From assembly GCA_012934845.2 (NCBI GenBank), contig WNNJ02002511.1, positions 62,001-126,000 of the forward strand: 64,000 nt of DNA. Reading direction: 5' to 3'. The position numbers and the translations under genes were made by a program. Positions 1-10,560 of this stretch are shown here, piece after piece. Within the stretch, counting starts at the first letter, position 1; each line of letters begins with the position of its first letter. The DNA comes from Pomphorhynchus laevis. Lineage: Eukaryota > Acanthocephala > Palaeacanthocephala > Echinorhynchida > Pomphorhynchidae. The notes beneath the pieces were generated by a model. The model saw nothing but the letters and a program-made list of their open reading frames with translations, did no database searches and was not told the DNA's origin.

Positions 1-130
1 TGCTTTGGCCCCGCTGCTATGTTGGGTCGAGGAATAGCGAATGAAATCTGATAACATAGCAATTTCTCCTGATGACCTATAATCCTTATTCTGATACAAC
101 GTCTGTTATTTATTAGTCAATTCATATAAA
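1..130 (+). repeat. hairpin-bearing interspersed repeat, copy 1
   Basis: This stretch matches 4061-4200 closely, sharing GGCCCCGCTGCTATGTTGGG, TCCTGATGACCT and TATTCTGATACAACGTCTG. A 9-bp inverted repeat is visible (TGCTATGTT at 15-23 with AACATAGCA at 53-61). The window starts inside the repeat, so its left end is unknown. The family is not recognised. The second copy directly follows a Penelope-like fragment, which may mean this is that element's terminal region (inference). Confidence 0.7.
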
Positions 131-775
131 TTAAATTTTATTTTAAATTTTAACTTGATTTAATAATAAATTTTATTATGATAATCTTTATTATGGTAAT
201 CTTTATTAATCTTTATTATGTTGTTATTTTTTAGTCAATTCATAAAAATTAACTTTTATTTTAAATTTCAATTTTTAATTTTAATTTTTAATAAATTATA
301 TAAAATCATATAAGTTATTTATAATTTAATTATTTATATTTTATATGTTTGGGATTACATTCTTGCTATTGAACATCTAATATTGCAATTTATTTCAAAT
401 TTTGCCTAACGTTTCTCTAGTTATGTCAGCTACATTCAATATGAAGTTTAACGTTTGGGCTAAGTATTTTGGAATATAAGTATTCATAGATGAATAGTAT
501 TATATTCTTAAGTATTTCTAAGCTTTTTGTATTTTAGCAAATCGATTTCCACATTTTAACGTATAATTTTTTACTGATATCATAGCTGTTCATCCTAATA
601 ACCGCTAATCCTAATACATTTTATTAGTCAATTCATAAGGGTTGATTTTTATTTTAAACTTCAATTTTTATTTTTGGCTTAATATAATTATATAAAATCT
701 TATTTAAAATCTTATTTTTTGATATTTATTATTTATCTTTATTTTTACGTAGACTCAGTTATATGATCTGATAAA
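131..775. other. AT-rich stretch with repeated tail units
   Basis: No gene is seen. A short unit starting TTAGTCAATTCATAA and continuing into an AT-rich TTTTATTTTAAATTTCAATTTT run occurs near 110-170, 232-290 and 630-690, and again near 4178-4240. These look like decayed or partial copies of the 3' half of the repeat at positions 1 and 4061. Confidence 0.5.
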
Positions 776-975
776 TTAGGTAATAAAATTTGATTAGAAA
801 TCTTTGACTATTCAATAAATTACTATAACGAGTCGAAAAAAGGACTCGAGATCCGATCGGATTCTTTATTTGATCAATTGGGTAAAAAAATTGATTAGAA
901 TTCTTTGACTATTTTATCATTACTATGCCGAGTCGAAAAAAGGATTAGAGATCTGATCGAATTCTCTATTCGCTG
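776..975 (+). repeat. two-copy tandem repeat, unit about 105 bp
   Basis: Two diverged units lie head to tail. Each has TTGATTAGAA, CTTTGACTATT, then CGAGTCGAAAAAAGGA and a GAGATC(C/T)GATCG box, ending in TTCT(T/C)TATT. The first unit is about 779-870 and the second about 885-972. The function is unknown. Confidence 0.65.
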
Positions 976-2005
976 ATAACATGTTTTATTCATGAAACTT
1001 TTATTTACTGATATTAGAAATATAATTAATATATTATTTAATAATTAAATAATCATTTTTTACAATAATTATTATATTTTATTAATAAAATAATTAATTA
1101 TTTAATCTTATTTATAATTAAGATAAGATTTTAAAAAGTCATTTATTTATTAAATAATTTATATTTCCTAACAGAAAAAAATTGTCTAAAAATATTAAAA
1201 TATTTGAGTAATAAAATTTGATCTGAAATTCACAAAAATAATCCAATGCAATCAACATCAATCTTCTATTAAATCGGATTATATAAATCATAGTAAATGA
1301 AACAGTGACTTACTGATGTAATTAACGAGAACGTTTTCAATGTGTTTCTGCTGAAATTTCCCTTTTATCACTAAAGCCTTGTTTCCATCAAGAGAACCAC
1401 TAAAATATAAATAAATTTAAATTCCAATTGGGATACGCATAAAACCTGCCTTGCACCTAATTCGGCCAGTAAGTATTGTTGTAAATGTCGCTCGGGCCGA
1501 TGTAGTCTGTAATATAAGATTATTTTGAGTATTTATATTTACAAATTGTTATGCTTTAAATTACAATTTACATATTTCTGCAAAGTTCATAAAACTAGTC
1601 TTCTTTGTGCCAACTTTTGCTACTTGAGGAGGTCGCATCACGAACCGTTTTCTTTCGCCTGCAACTATATTTGGATTCTTCTCTCGCATAATAGTAAACA
1701 CACGCTGTAAAAGATCAGTATACGTGTAATCGAATGCGCTAAGTTTATTTTCATTTTCTTTGTCCCCGTTTTGGCCATCAGCTGTCGGCGCTGGCTAAAA
1801 TAATTTATAATTTCAACAAACACCACAGAGCGGATTGAAATTTGATTGAAACGTTAAAGCATATCAAATGTGCAGTAAGAATAATCTCCCATTATACACA
1901 AAAAACATATATGGAGTGATGCACCTATGGTACATAAATTTTAAATCGAAAATCAGTTTTGGAGTATTTTAATAAAATAGTAGTGTAAATATTTTTTAAT
2001 TTAAG
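976..2005. other. AT-rich DNA without recognised gene
   Basis: AT-rich sequence. The 61-codon plus-strand frame at 1525-1710 has no recognisable domain and is not supported as a gene. A less AT-rich patch at 1340-1800 holds no tRNA-like fold or known protein that I can see. Confidence 0.4.
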
Positions 2006-2009
2006 AAAT

Positions 2010-2275
2010 ATTAACAGCAAACTCGGAAGGCTATATCGCCTTTCTCATCAAGCAGTGAGGCTTTGGACCAAACTCCCAGAGAATATCGTCAACATATCAA
2101 ATAGAGTGCATTTCAAGAAAACGCTAATTACATGGCTTTGCACAGATTCTAATTTCAATATCCTGTATCCTGATTAAGATTTTGTTGACATAAATTAGTT
2201 TTACCGTGAGCAGACAAAACAGCTGGATGGCTATAGTCTTGTATGTTATAATAATATAAAATCACTTTAACAATT
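2010..2275 (+). mobile_element. D-family LINE, 3' end fragment
   Basis: A short plus-strand frame near 2015-2177 reads RLYRLSHQAVRLWTKLPENI and then a VHFKKTLITWLC segment. This matches the extreme C-terminus of the D reverse transcriptases elsewhere in the window (for example QLSHRTLNLWNVSPEEVV at about 39.2 kb). The following 3' UTR ends in a TATGTTATAATAATA tail typical of D. The copy is heavily 5' truncated. Confidence 0.7.
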
Positions 2276-2305
2276 TTTACTATTAACAAATATTAACCTC
2301 TGGTC

Positions 2306-2344
2306 TCAACACGCGCTGAGACCTCTGGTCTCAGCGCGTGTTGA
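2306..2344. repeat. perfect 18-bp hairpin
   Basis: The left arm TCAACACGCGCTGAGACC is followed by a 3-base loop TCT and its exact reverse complement. The arms are GC-rich in an AT-rich setting, directly after the D tail. No terminator or gene function is implied. Confidence 0.9.
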
Positions 2345-3079
2345 TTAAGTACCTTGAATGCCTTTTTAGATATAATATGGGTATGAGAAACAATCGTGAT
2401 TTTAAACGTTTAATTAAATGTAGAAAATTTATTGCTCTATCATTTGGTAAGACACACCGAGAAGAAAAATAATTAAGTTCAAAAGATAGTAAATATAATT
2501 ATTATTGGACTAATTGCATTGCAAGATAAACACATTCAACAGTTTATTACTTTCAGATTATCACAGTGTATTAAATGTTATTTTTCAACAAGCAGGAATT
2601 TATAGCTCAATTTGCTGTGGGTCAAAATATGAGTCAAATTGGATATGCATTCATCCGTATCGACAGTTGAAAGACTGTCGATACGATTAAATGTCATAAT
2701 TATGATGTGATTTTATGTAATTGTGTATTATAATGTGATTATCATAACTACGTGTTAGATAAAAACTCAGAGCTATTTATAAGAATGAAATTATATCCAC
2801 CCATAAACTGTCAATTACTAAATCAGTCAATCATGACTTCGTGGTAGTACAGAGTGCAACTAGGCGACTACCCTATTTTAAATTATACATTAAGATATAA
2901 AAGCTAAATATTCAAAACCGGAAAGGCTGTAAAATAACATCTTGCTTAAATATCATTTTATCATTTACATGTGTGGTAAGTTTTCAGAAAATCTTGAGCT
3001 TAAATTAATAAAATAGGTTGTGAACAAAATGGCTATCTTACTTTAAATACCATAAATTACCGTGAACTTTGCAAAAATA
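2345..3079. other. no gene seen; one short hairpin
   Basis: AT-rich sequence without a supported ORF. A perfect 12-bp hairpin with a 6-base loop sits at 2656-2685 (arm CGTATCGACAGT). It is within the possible 3' side of the short minus-strand ORF at 3080-3238, but no exon could be recognised. Confidence 0.5.
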
Positions 3080-3238
3080 CTATTTCAAAACATTCGAATT
3101 TGTTAGTTTAGCAAATAAAACCTTTGCTTTAGCCTTCTTTTTCTTCTTCGAAAACATGGCGTTGAAATCGGTCGTAATTTTGTCAATAACAGCGTCATCA
3201 GGAACATTGACCTCACCTGTTTGGTTTATGTCTGCCAT
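3080..3238 (-). CDS. short Lys-rich ORF, possible first exon (52 codons)
   Basis: The minus strand carries ATG at 3238 and a TAG stop at 3080-3082. The peptide begins MADINQTGEVNVPDD, has a DFNAMFSKKKKKAKAK core and ends LTNSNVLK. The acidic start followed by a poly-Lys block faintly recalls the N-terminus of translation factor eIF2-beta, but this is not enough to assign it. A potential splice donor (AAG|GTTTTA) follows the Lys block, so the real exon might end there. It is unlike any LINE protein in the window. It could be a host exon, a pseudogene piece, or chance. Confidence 0.35.
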   Translation of the reverse strand: MADINQTGEVNVPDDAVIDKITTDFNAMFSKKKKKAKAKVLFAKLTNSNVLK

Positions 3239-3251
3239 ATTTTTTATCTAA

Positions 3252-3632
3252 ATATTAACTACAATCAAAAGTGCAAAATACTGAACAAATTAGATAATCA
3301 TTTTTCATAACTTAAATTTTAAAATACCTTGATACACATTGAATTCAGTGGTTTCATTTTTATGAAAAAATTTTAATTTTAAAATATTTATTAATGAATT
3401 TCAAATATTTTTGAAAATAAATGACGAATAATCATGGGTATTGATGTTGAACGATCTATATTTAATAGATTCGTATTATTTCAACTCTATGAATTTCGAT
3501 TCAGAGAATTTGGAATACACCTGGCAATTTAAGAAGTCATTTTGAAAATTGAGGCGTATATGTGACCCGTCATGAAAGTACTATTTCTAACAAACAAATG
3601 CTCATTTATTACTCTCTAAGATAAAACAATAA
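3252..3632. other. AT-rich, with a tiny C-family LINE scrap
   Basis: No gene is seen. At 3421-3455 the sequence ATGACGAATAATCATGGG and what follows is almost the same as 6127-6165 inside the C LINE ORF2 (minus strand), so this is a very short relic of that family. Confidence 0.5.
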
Positions 3633-4002
3633 TTTAAGAATTGCAACAATATGTAATGATATTGGCTTTCTTCAAAATCATTTAAAACTATTATTAATTT
3701 ATATCGTAAAGATGACATATTTAAATTTACAAGAAACATATTTTTGCATGAGCATTCATGCATACCATATAATATAAAATATAATACATTAAATAATGAA
3801 ATTTTAAGAATTGCAACAATATGTAATGATATTGGCTTTCTCCAAAATCATTTAAATAATTTAATAGATACATATTTTAAACTAGGTTACTATAAAAATA
3901 ACATCAAGCAGAAAATAGTAAAATATATAAATCAACACAATAATAATAAAAATAAATTTAAACTCTTAAGTGACAAATTTTTATGGATGGATAATAAATA
4001 AT
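3633..4002 (+). mobile_element. Penelope-like reverse transcriptase remnant
   Basis: An 85-codon frame at 3744-4001 reads IPYNIKYNTLNNEILRIATI, then a CND..FL..HL..L segment, then YFKLGYYKNNIKQKI. This resembles the thumb segment of Penelope-like RTs (LRI..IC......GY....I). It is an old fragment. A roughly 55-base piece at 3633-3687 (ATTGCAACAATATGTAATGA core) is directly repeated at 3803-3857. The family call rests on motif memory and is moderate at best. Confidence 0.45.
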
Positions 4003-4060
4003 ATACTTTGCATTAGAATAAGATACTAGATAGTTATTTCAGAGGAAATACATCATTAGC

Positions 4061-4350
4061 ATGTATTTGGCCCCGCTGCTATGTTGGGTAGAGGAGTTAG
4101 GGGCCGAAACCTGATAGCATAGCAGTTCCTCCTGATGACCTCTAATTCTTATTCTGATACAACGTCTGTTATTTATTAGTCAATTCATAAAAATGACTTT
4201 TATTTTAAATTTCAATTTTTTATTTTAACTTGATTTAAATTATGGAAAATCTAAAAACATTTATTAATTTTATTATTTAATTATTAAATTTTGATTTATC
4301 ATCATGTTTTGTTTATTTTATAATTATATTAAATACGTAGACTCAGTAAG
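4061..4350 (+). repeat. hairpin-bearing interspersed repeat, copy 2
   Basis: This is the second copy of the repeat at position 1. The hairpin is kept (CTGCTATG 4076-4083 with CATAGCAG 4118-4125), and the AT-rich tail unit follows from about 4175. It lies directly after the Penelope-like remnant and before the 3' end of the C LINE. Confidence 0.7.
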
Positions 4351-4595
4351 CTGATTTGACTTGTGGCTAAAGACTTGTGTTGTAATAATAATGTTTTATA
4401 AATGAAAAAAATAGATTTATTTTTGCGTGGCAAATGCGTGCCAGCGCACGCTTACATGACCACAACAAAACAAAAATGTAAATCATGTGTCGAGAAAGTG
4501 TGAACGGAGGAGGTGTTTGAAAGTGATAAAGGAGGAAGCGCAGCGGACGTTGAGAGGGAGTTGATTCAAGGCGAGTGAGCGGCGACGAGGAATGA

Positions 4596-5380
4596 TCAGA
4601 GACCATAGTTGTTGGAGTAATTGGGAACGTTGATTAAGAGGGTATGACGGGAACGCAGCGATAGCAAGGTGGGGCGAGTGTCGTCTAAGAAAAGAAGGTT
4701 GATGAATGAGGGGGAGTCGACAGCGATGAGACGAAAAGTTACGAGAAGGCGGAGTTTGATGCGGATGTGGATGGTGGGCCAGGAGAGTTGGACAAGATAT
4801 GTGGATGTGTGGTCGAAGCGACGGAGACGAAAGAGCACTCGAACGGAGGTGTTGATTATTCGTTGTAGGGGTAGGATGATGGATTTTGGAGAATTAGCGG
4901 AAAGGCTGAGGCAGTAATCGATTTTAGGGAAAGGAAGCGATGAAAGAAGAGACATACAAGAACGGAAGTCGATAAGGGGGCGGATACGGCGGATGTCACG
5001 GAGAATTAAGTTAGACGAGCGGACCTTGTCACGGACGAAGGGTTTAAGGGAAAGGTGATCATCGAAATGGAAGCCTAAGAAAGTGAGATTGTGAACTATG
5101 GGGATGATCGATGAGGCAAAATATACAGTGGGAGGAGATATGTTTGGTTTACGGGGGAGTATCCACATTATTTTAACTTGTCGGGGTTTAGAATGAGATG
5201 GAGACTGGATAGACGTTTGTAGATAGAAGAAAAACAGTTGGAGGCAGAAATGCCGATATCGTGAATGCGATGGGCAGGTGCATGAGCATAGATGAGTATG
5301 TCATCGGCGTATTGCATGACTTTAAAAGTGTAAGGTTTGAAAAACGGAGATAGATCGCCAATCAGAAGAGAGAAAAGCAA
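4596..5380 (-). pseudogene. C LINE reverse transcriptase, palm and thumb
   Basis: Two adjacent frames. The upper one (5380-5168) has the catalytic YADD box in VMQYADDILIYAHAP and the NPDK motif. The lower one (5168-4596) begins MWILPRKPNISPP and carries the thumb and C-terminal region (LGFHFDDHLSLKPFVRDKVR; IDYCLSLSANSPKS; LPLQRIIN). Residues match the A family closely, but an alternative frame is needed at the junction. The product would be an RNA-dependent DNA polymerase for target-primed reverse transcription. Confidence 0.8.
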
Positions 5381-5775
5381 CGGACCTTGGACTGAACCTT
5401 GTGGGAACCAACAAAAAATAGGGATTGGAGGGGAGGATAATGAATTAGAGCAGACGCGAAAGGAACGGTCGGATATATAGGATGCAAAACATGCTACGGG
5501 GGAAGAAAAGCCGTAATCATAACGAAGGCGAGAAAGAAGGACAGATAGGTCGACAATGTCGAAGGCGGAGGAGAGGTGAGGGAGATGAGAACACTATATT
5601 AAGCCTTGTATCGAGAAATGAGTAAGTCGTTGTAAACTATTATGCAGGCGATCTCTGTGGAGTGATTACAGCGGAAAGCGGATTGGAATGGAGTGTCCAG
5701 ATTGGATGAGGAGAGATACGCGTTGATCTGTGTTAAGATGAGGCGTTCTAAGAGCTTAGAAAGAGTAGGGAGAAG

Positions 5776-6105
5776 TTAAATGGTGCGATAGCTAGAAGAA
5801 AGAGAGGGGTCGAGCGATTGTTTCTTGAGGAGGGGACGAACGATTGCGAATTTCCAGTGTGAAGGGAAGATACGACTGCGGATGTACGAGTTAAACAAGG
5901 TTGTGAGAAATGGGGATATCGATGTGCATATATATTTTAATATGTGAGTAGGCAGGGGATCGGCATGTGAGGTTTTGTTGGGCAGATGCATGAAGAGAGA
6001 TGAGACTTCGGTAGGTGAGACAGGGAGACGATAAAAGAGTTCCGAAAGGATGAGGCTAGTCGGGGCAGAGTGGGATAGGATGGAGACCGGGGTGTGAGAG
6101 AGCAA
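5776..6105 (-). pseudogene. C LINE reverse transcriptase, fingers
   Basis: This 109-codon frame has LPNKTSHADPLPTHILKYI, FPSHWKFAIVRPLLKKQSLD and SSSYRTI. These correspond to RT motifs 0 to 2 of CR1-group LINEs; the usual YRPI is altered to YRTI. The stretch 5400-5775 links it to the palm and encodes the AFDIVD region only in shifted frames. Confidence 0.75.
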
Positions 6106-6120
6106 CGTTGATACTTTGGT

Positions 6121-7142
6121 CTAAAGAAATGACGAATAATCATGGGGATTGATGTTGCACGGCGAAGAGGAACGAAGAAGGATTGAGTTAAAAGTATGCC
6201 AGAGTCTTAGAGTTGAATGAAGTGATAATTTTATGCTGCCAGAAGGAGTTGCATTTGCTACGTAGTATGTTGAGATAAGACCGGCACGGTGCAAGCAACG
6301 GTGTGGGTGAGGCTTGAAGGGCAAGAGAAGATCGAGAATGGATGTGAGTTCAGAGTCAAAAAGAAAGGCGAGATCGTGAGGAGAGGGATATGTTATTGTG
6401 GGATAGGATATAGACGATTTGAGTAAGGCAGAGCAGAGAAGGGAGAGGTCAAGATTTCTCCAAGGGCGACGTAGGATTGTAGGTATGTGAGGAGGGGTGT
6501 GGTTGTGAGCGAGATCAAGGGTGACGAGAAAGTGATCGGATAGACCAGTATCGAAAATGGACAGAGAGGTGTAGGCAGCAAAATGATCGGGGACAGCTAT
6601 GATGTCGAGTGCCCCACCAAGGATATGTGTGGGGGCAGTGGAGATGGGTTTGTAGTTATAATTGGATAGAATGTTGGTGAACTGGATTGACTTGGTGGAA
6701 GAGGGGCGTTCGAGGCAGATGTTGAAGTCGCCAAGAACGATTGAAAGGATTGAGGACAAAGAACAGTGAGAGAGAAGGTCAGCGAGTTCGGTAAAAAATA
6801 AGGATGTAGGAGCTGATGAACCAGGACGGTATACAATGGCGAGATCTAGAGTGATCTAGATCTGGATGACTCGGTGGAAGAGGGGCGGTCGAGGCAGCTG
6901 TTGAAGTCGCCAAGAACGATTGAAGGGATTGAGGACAAAGAACAGTAACAGAGAAGGTCAGCGAGTTCGGTAAAAAATAAGGATGTAGGAGCTGATGAAC
7001 CAGGACGGTATACAATGGCGAGATCTAGAATGATCGGGTTAGAAGAACGACAAGTGAGCAGTTCAGAAGAGCAAGGACTGAAAAGGGAAGTGATTTTGCG
7101 AATAGACGCGGGGGTGACGGACGAATGCGACAATGCCGCCAT
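6121..7142 (-). pseudogene. C LINE AP-type endonuclease
   Basis: Frames at 6759-6121 and 7142-6846 cover an apurinic-type endonuclease. Visible motifs are SIVLGDFNICLERPSS, THILGGALDIIAVPD and TGLSDHFLVTLDL. The segment joining EN to RT is shortened, and a local 179-bp duplication interrupts the reading frame. The end of this frame (SPCNINPHDYSSFL) is the same piece found as a scrap at 3421. Confidence 0.75.
6694..7035 (-). repeat. 179-bp local tandem duplication inside the C endonuclease
   Basis: The segment 6694-6856 (starting GGTGGAAGAGGGGCG) is repeated at 6873-7035 with few differences. The unit encodes part of the EN domain (IVYRPGSSAPTS to LGDFN). It is absent from the other EN copies, so it arose in this copy after insertion or in a close ancestor. 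Confidence 0.85.
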
Positions 7143-7312
7143 GATTAGAGAATTTAGAAGGCGATTTGCTGAGGGGGCGAGCGGATACGACTAGTGAGCA
7201 ACCGGCAGAGAGCAAACGACGGATGGAGAGATCGTCATAATCGGAGTGCCAGAATTCGGTGAGGCAGAAGAAATCGATGGATTGCTTGGTGAATAGTTGA
7301 GGATGAGATCGG

Positions 7313-9790
7313 ATTTATTAAATATCTTGAGATTGTCTGCATACAGCAGTGAATAAGGACTTAATAGGCCAGGAATACCATTGATAAATATTAGAAATAG
7401 TAAAGGTCCTAGCACAGAAAGACCTAAAAGTTCGAGATATGTAGCTTTTTCTATATTAATGCAATAGTTTAACTTTTAATACTATTCGAAGTTCACTGTC
7501 AAACCAAGGCTTGCTATGCATACCAACTTCTCATACTTTATTTGGAGATTAACGCCGAAGCAAATCCAATAATACCGTTTGAAACTGTCCCAATGCACTA
7601 TTGACACCGACTACAAAGGGATTTAACTAGCACACGATGGAAAGGTAGTGCCGAACTAAAGGCATATTTGTTTTAAAATATTAATTGAATTTGAAAGATA
7701 GATTACGGATGAAAAATCTAGTGAAATGTATGAATCTAAAAGGATAATGCAGTGATCCGATGCTCCTAAAGGTTCGATATATGCAACTTTTTCTATATGC
7801 TGTTTATTAGAAGTAAAACATGTTTCTAGTAAAGACTGTTGATTCCCAGTAAAACGTGAAATGACGCACATGTTGAAAAATAATCAAGAGTATTAATAGA
7901 ATTAAGTAATTCGCACGAGAAATCATCACAACCTAGTTCAGGTGTCTACACGTGACATATTCAAATTAGTTATAAGCAGTAGAGTTTGCATATTGGTATA
8001 GCGATACATTATCAGTGATAATGTAATTCGTTGTAGCATAAGGGCTACGATAAATAAGATTGACGATTGAGTATATATAGTTGCCCATTAAGTTTCAACA
8101 TCATCAGATGATTTCGCTCCAAGTAATCTCGCCACAATACTGCAATTTATTGAAGTATTACTTCACCACCTCTCCGACAGCAACAATCGGGAATATAACA
8201 TACGTAGTTGGACAATTCAACCTCGCTATTAGCAAAATTAGAATTTAGCCAAGACTCAGTTAACGCAACCAACAAAGGATTAGTGCTATATACCTTTGAT
8301 TTTAGCTCATCGATCTTTTTAGAAGACTGTGAGTGTTAGAGTAAAATATCATACTAGATAATTGTTTTTATTCCTTTAATATTGACAATTTGCTGCCGTA
8401 TACCGTTGATAGCAAATCACAACGGAGACTTATGCTTTACTATATCATATGATTACTTGTAAATCTGTTCGTAGTTATTGAATATGCATAGGTATCGGTA
8501 GAGGAGAACCTATATGTGGTTATAATAGAACCCAACAAATTCACGTTCTCTGCCGCACAACTTGAACATTTCGAATAGCCAGATTATCCTCTCCACTTTT
8601 AATGCGTTGTCTTAGAATTTATTTTTCTTGACGAAGTTGATTACGCTCATCAATGGTGAGTTCTCGTAAAATTCGAACTCGAGTTCCTGATAATCGAAAA
8701 GAATTTCGTAGAATCATTTTAGCAGATTAGCTATTACTTAAAATAGCCTCTAATAATCTTGGGCGGCAGTTATTTTCTGCACATTTCTTTTCCAAACGGA
8801 AGAGGGACACTATTTTGATTTGCAGTAATTTGTCATAAGGTAGATCGCATAATATATTCTAAAGGACATTGTGAACGCGCATAAGATCATCATTCATAGG
8901 ATGTTGAATGTTCATAGAATCAGATACTGGTATGTTAGTAAAAGTTATTACTCGAGGACAGTAATGATTTTTCAACAGTTTAGAGTATACTTGCATATCT
9001 GATGGGAAAAAAACTCGTATCGCGACTATTAGTTGGTGTACATGTGACTCGTTGAGACTGGGTAATGATTGGTTAGTTATCAGCAGGAATCCCATCAGCT
9101 TGATCAGTGAGGTGATTCGATTAAAGAACCAGTACAATTAGTATCGTTTACATGGGTGATGTTTTCTTCGTGTATATCATTCTCATTCGTTACAATATCC
9201 ACAAAGTCGTTTGAAGAATTCGGTATACTAAGTAATCGTGAATTCCGTTGACCTCGAGTCCAAGTACGAATGGTTTTAGTTCCTTTAATTGCAATTTTTT
9301 GGGCTTAAATTTGGAAAGAATTATTTCTGACGCGTGATTGATTTCCATGCTAAAGTTCAAGCTGCCATAATTAATAACATGTATTTGCTTGTCGACATTT
9401 ACTGATATAAAGCGATTATTCACTTGAGTTATCCAGTGATTGTCAACATCATAATTCCCAACCGTCGCTCGTCTGTAAACATTATTTGATTTGGAATGAT
9501 CATCAATGGAATTCACTAGAATTCAATATGTTACCGGTTAGTTTTGTAAAATGTAAGTCTATAGATAAGTATAAAATGAGTTGATTAAGTTTTCTCACTT
9601 TAGCAGTAAACTCATTTATAGCCCGAGTGGCACAAAATCCACATATTAAATCACGTTGGTTCAAGTATTCGTCATTAGCCGGATGGACAATGATAGTCCA
9701 ACGATTGCAACTGTCGTTATTACAAGCAACTCTTGTCTCCGTGCATCCAGAAATTTGTTCGCTACTAGATTTAATTTAATGAGGTAAGTT
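7313..9790 (-). mobile_element. D-family LINE, 5' two-thirds (broken)
   Basis: Minus-strand D element reading from ORF1 (about 9790-8540) through endonuclease (about 8330-7650) into RT (7415-7313: MLGPLLFLIFINGIPGLL and LLYADNLKIF). EN residues include EPLGASDHCIILLD at about 7.75 kb. The 3' part of RT is absent and is replaced by the C element at 7312. Many frame breaks show that it is old. Confidence 0.75.
8540..9790 (-). pseudogene. D LINE ORF1 with half-PHD and RRM-like parts
   Basis: Reading right to left in broken frames. Near 9.7 kb there is a zinc module VACNNDSCNRWTIIVHP followed by DLICGFC. At 9137-8859 there is an RRM-like segment (CPRVITFTNIPVSDSMN; DDLMRVHNVLEYI). Near 8.6 kb there is a C-terminal domain (LTIDERNQLRQEK, IKSGEDNLAIRN). 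This order matches ORF1 proteins of CR1-group LINEs that bind RNA. The 108-codon frame at 9516-9190 lies between the zinc and RRM parts and is of unknown role. Confidence 0.65.
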
Positions 9791-9825
9791 TTTGTAGTCT
9801 TGCGTTTGGTCATGGTCATGATAAT

Positions 9826-9985
9826 CTGGAAAATTTATTCCTTTCCAGATCTTCTGGAAAATCTGGAATATATGGAAAATCTGGAAAACTGGAAAATCTG
9901 GAAATTATGGAAACTCTGGAAAATAAGGAATATATGGAAAATCTGGAAATTATGGAAACTCTGGAAAATCTGGAAAATCTGAAAA
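9826..9985 (+). repeat. GGAAAATCT-type minisatellite
   Basis: Degenerate 9-bp units of CTGGAAAAT, CTGGAATAT and ATGGAAACT run for about 160 bp, with a higher-order repeat of about 54 bp near 9892-9970. By chance it reads as a Trp/Lys/Asn-rich peptide on the plus strand; I do not call that a gene. It separates the D 5' end from the RLE remnant. Confidence 0.85.
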
Positions 9986-9989
9986 ATTG

Positions 9990-10560
9990 TATGTATTATC
10001 TCTCAAACTTTTTTTTAATGAAAAGCATGTTCTGCAGATTTTTCAAGATAGGCAGAAGCATGATGATTGTATATAAAGACATCGAAAAATGTCCTCTCCA
10101 GCCTCTCTCCAAAAAGTCCATTACAAACAATATCTGCCCTGGCATCTTTTTGTCAAGTAGTTGTCGAATTTTCAAAAACAGTTCTTTCCTGTAATGGTTG
10201 CAATGATGGCTTATTTTACAACCCCAACAACACTCACTCACAGCTTTAAACAAAAGATCACAAACTTATTGTGTCGAATGAAATTAAGTGGTCCTCTTTT
10301 ACACGAGAGGGCATGAGTTGTTCTTAGTTGTTGCTTGCATATCCACTCCTTCCAAGCTCCTAAGAGTCCAGTTGTAGGGAGCGCACAACGCATCTTTAAA
10401 TTCTTGTGTGGACATTTAAAACACTTGAGATACAAGAGGCTTACACTTTAACCAATTAGATGCTCCCTTCAAAGATGTATATTGCAAAGCCTTTTTCATT
10501 TCATATGGAGCAATTTCCATTATGTTGTTTAAACTATCTTGATAAACCTCTTTTTTAAAT
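9990..10560 (-). mobile_element. RLE retroelement C-terminal remnant
   Basis: The minus strand reads LQYTSLKGASNWLKCKPL near 10.48 kb, EFKDALCAPYNWTL near 10.40 kb, then THALSCKRGPLNFIRHNKF near 10.3 kb. Below 10250, in another frame, comes a decayed nuclease part. Each piece aligns with the complete RLE ORF at 52377-53915 (LQYASLKGASSWL, HALSCRRGALTIIRHYEIRD, RADIVCNGLFGTRMERTFID). The HALSC...RH motif is part of its zinc-binding region. Several frame breaks are present. Confidence 0.75.

Larger units (their letters stand above)
4366..7312 (-). mobile_element. CR1-group LINE, subfamily C copy 1 (broken)
   Basis: A minus-strand LINE, with its 3' end near 4366 and the N-terminal part of ORF2 near 7312. 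The 3' UTR carries a hairpin (GCGTGC/GCACGC, 4436-4451) shared with the A family. ORF2 pieces read in order from right to left: endonuclease 7142-6121, RT fingers 6105-5776, RT palm 5380-5168 and thumb 5168-4596. The frame changes several times and a piece between EN and RT is missing, so it is not functional. Its right edge abuts D-family RT sequence on the same strand. Confidence 0.85.

Noticed and set aside
4061-4200. CTGATGA and GAAAC in the repeat beside the Penelope-like remnant, as a hammerhead
   Set aside because: The two core boxes are in an order and spacing that do not give stems I to III on either strand; copy 1 also lacks the GGCCCC/GGGGCC pairing.
4669-4917. Arg-rich plus-strand ORF
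   Set aside because: Shadow of the C LINE RT thumb encoded on the minus strand; the composition is explained by the antisense frame.
9800-9982. Trp/Lys repeat protein
   Set aside because: Translation of a minisatellite with no start context, no other exons and no conservation.
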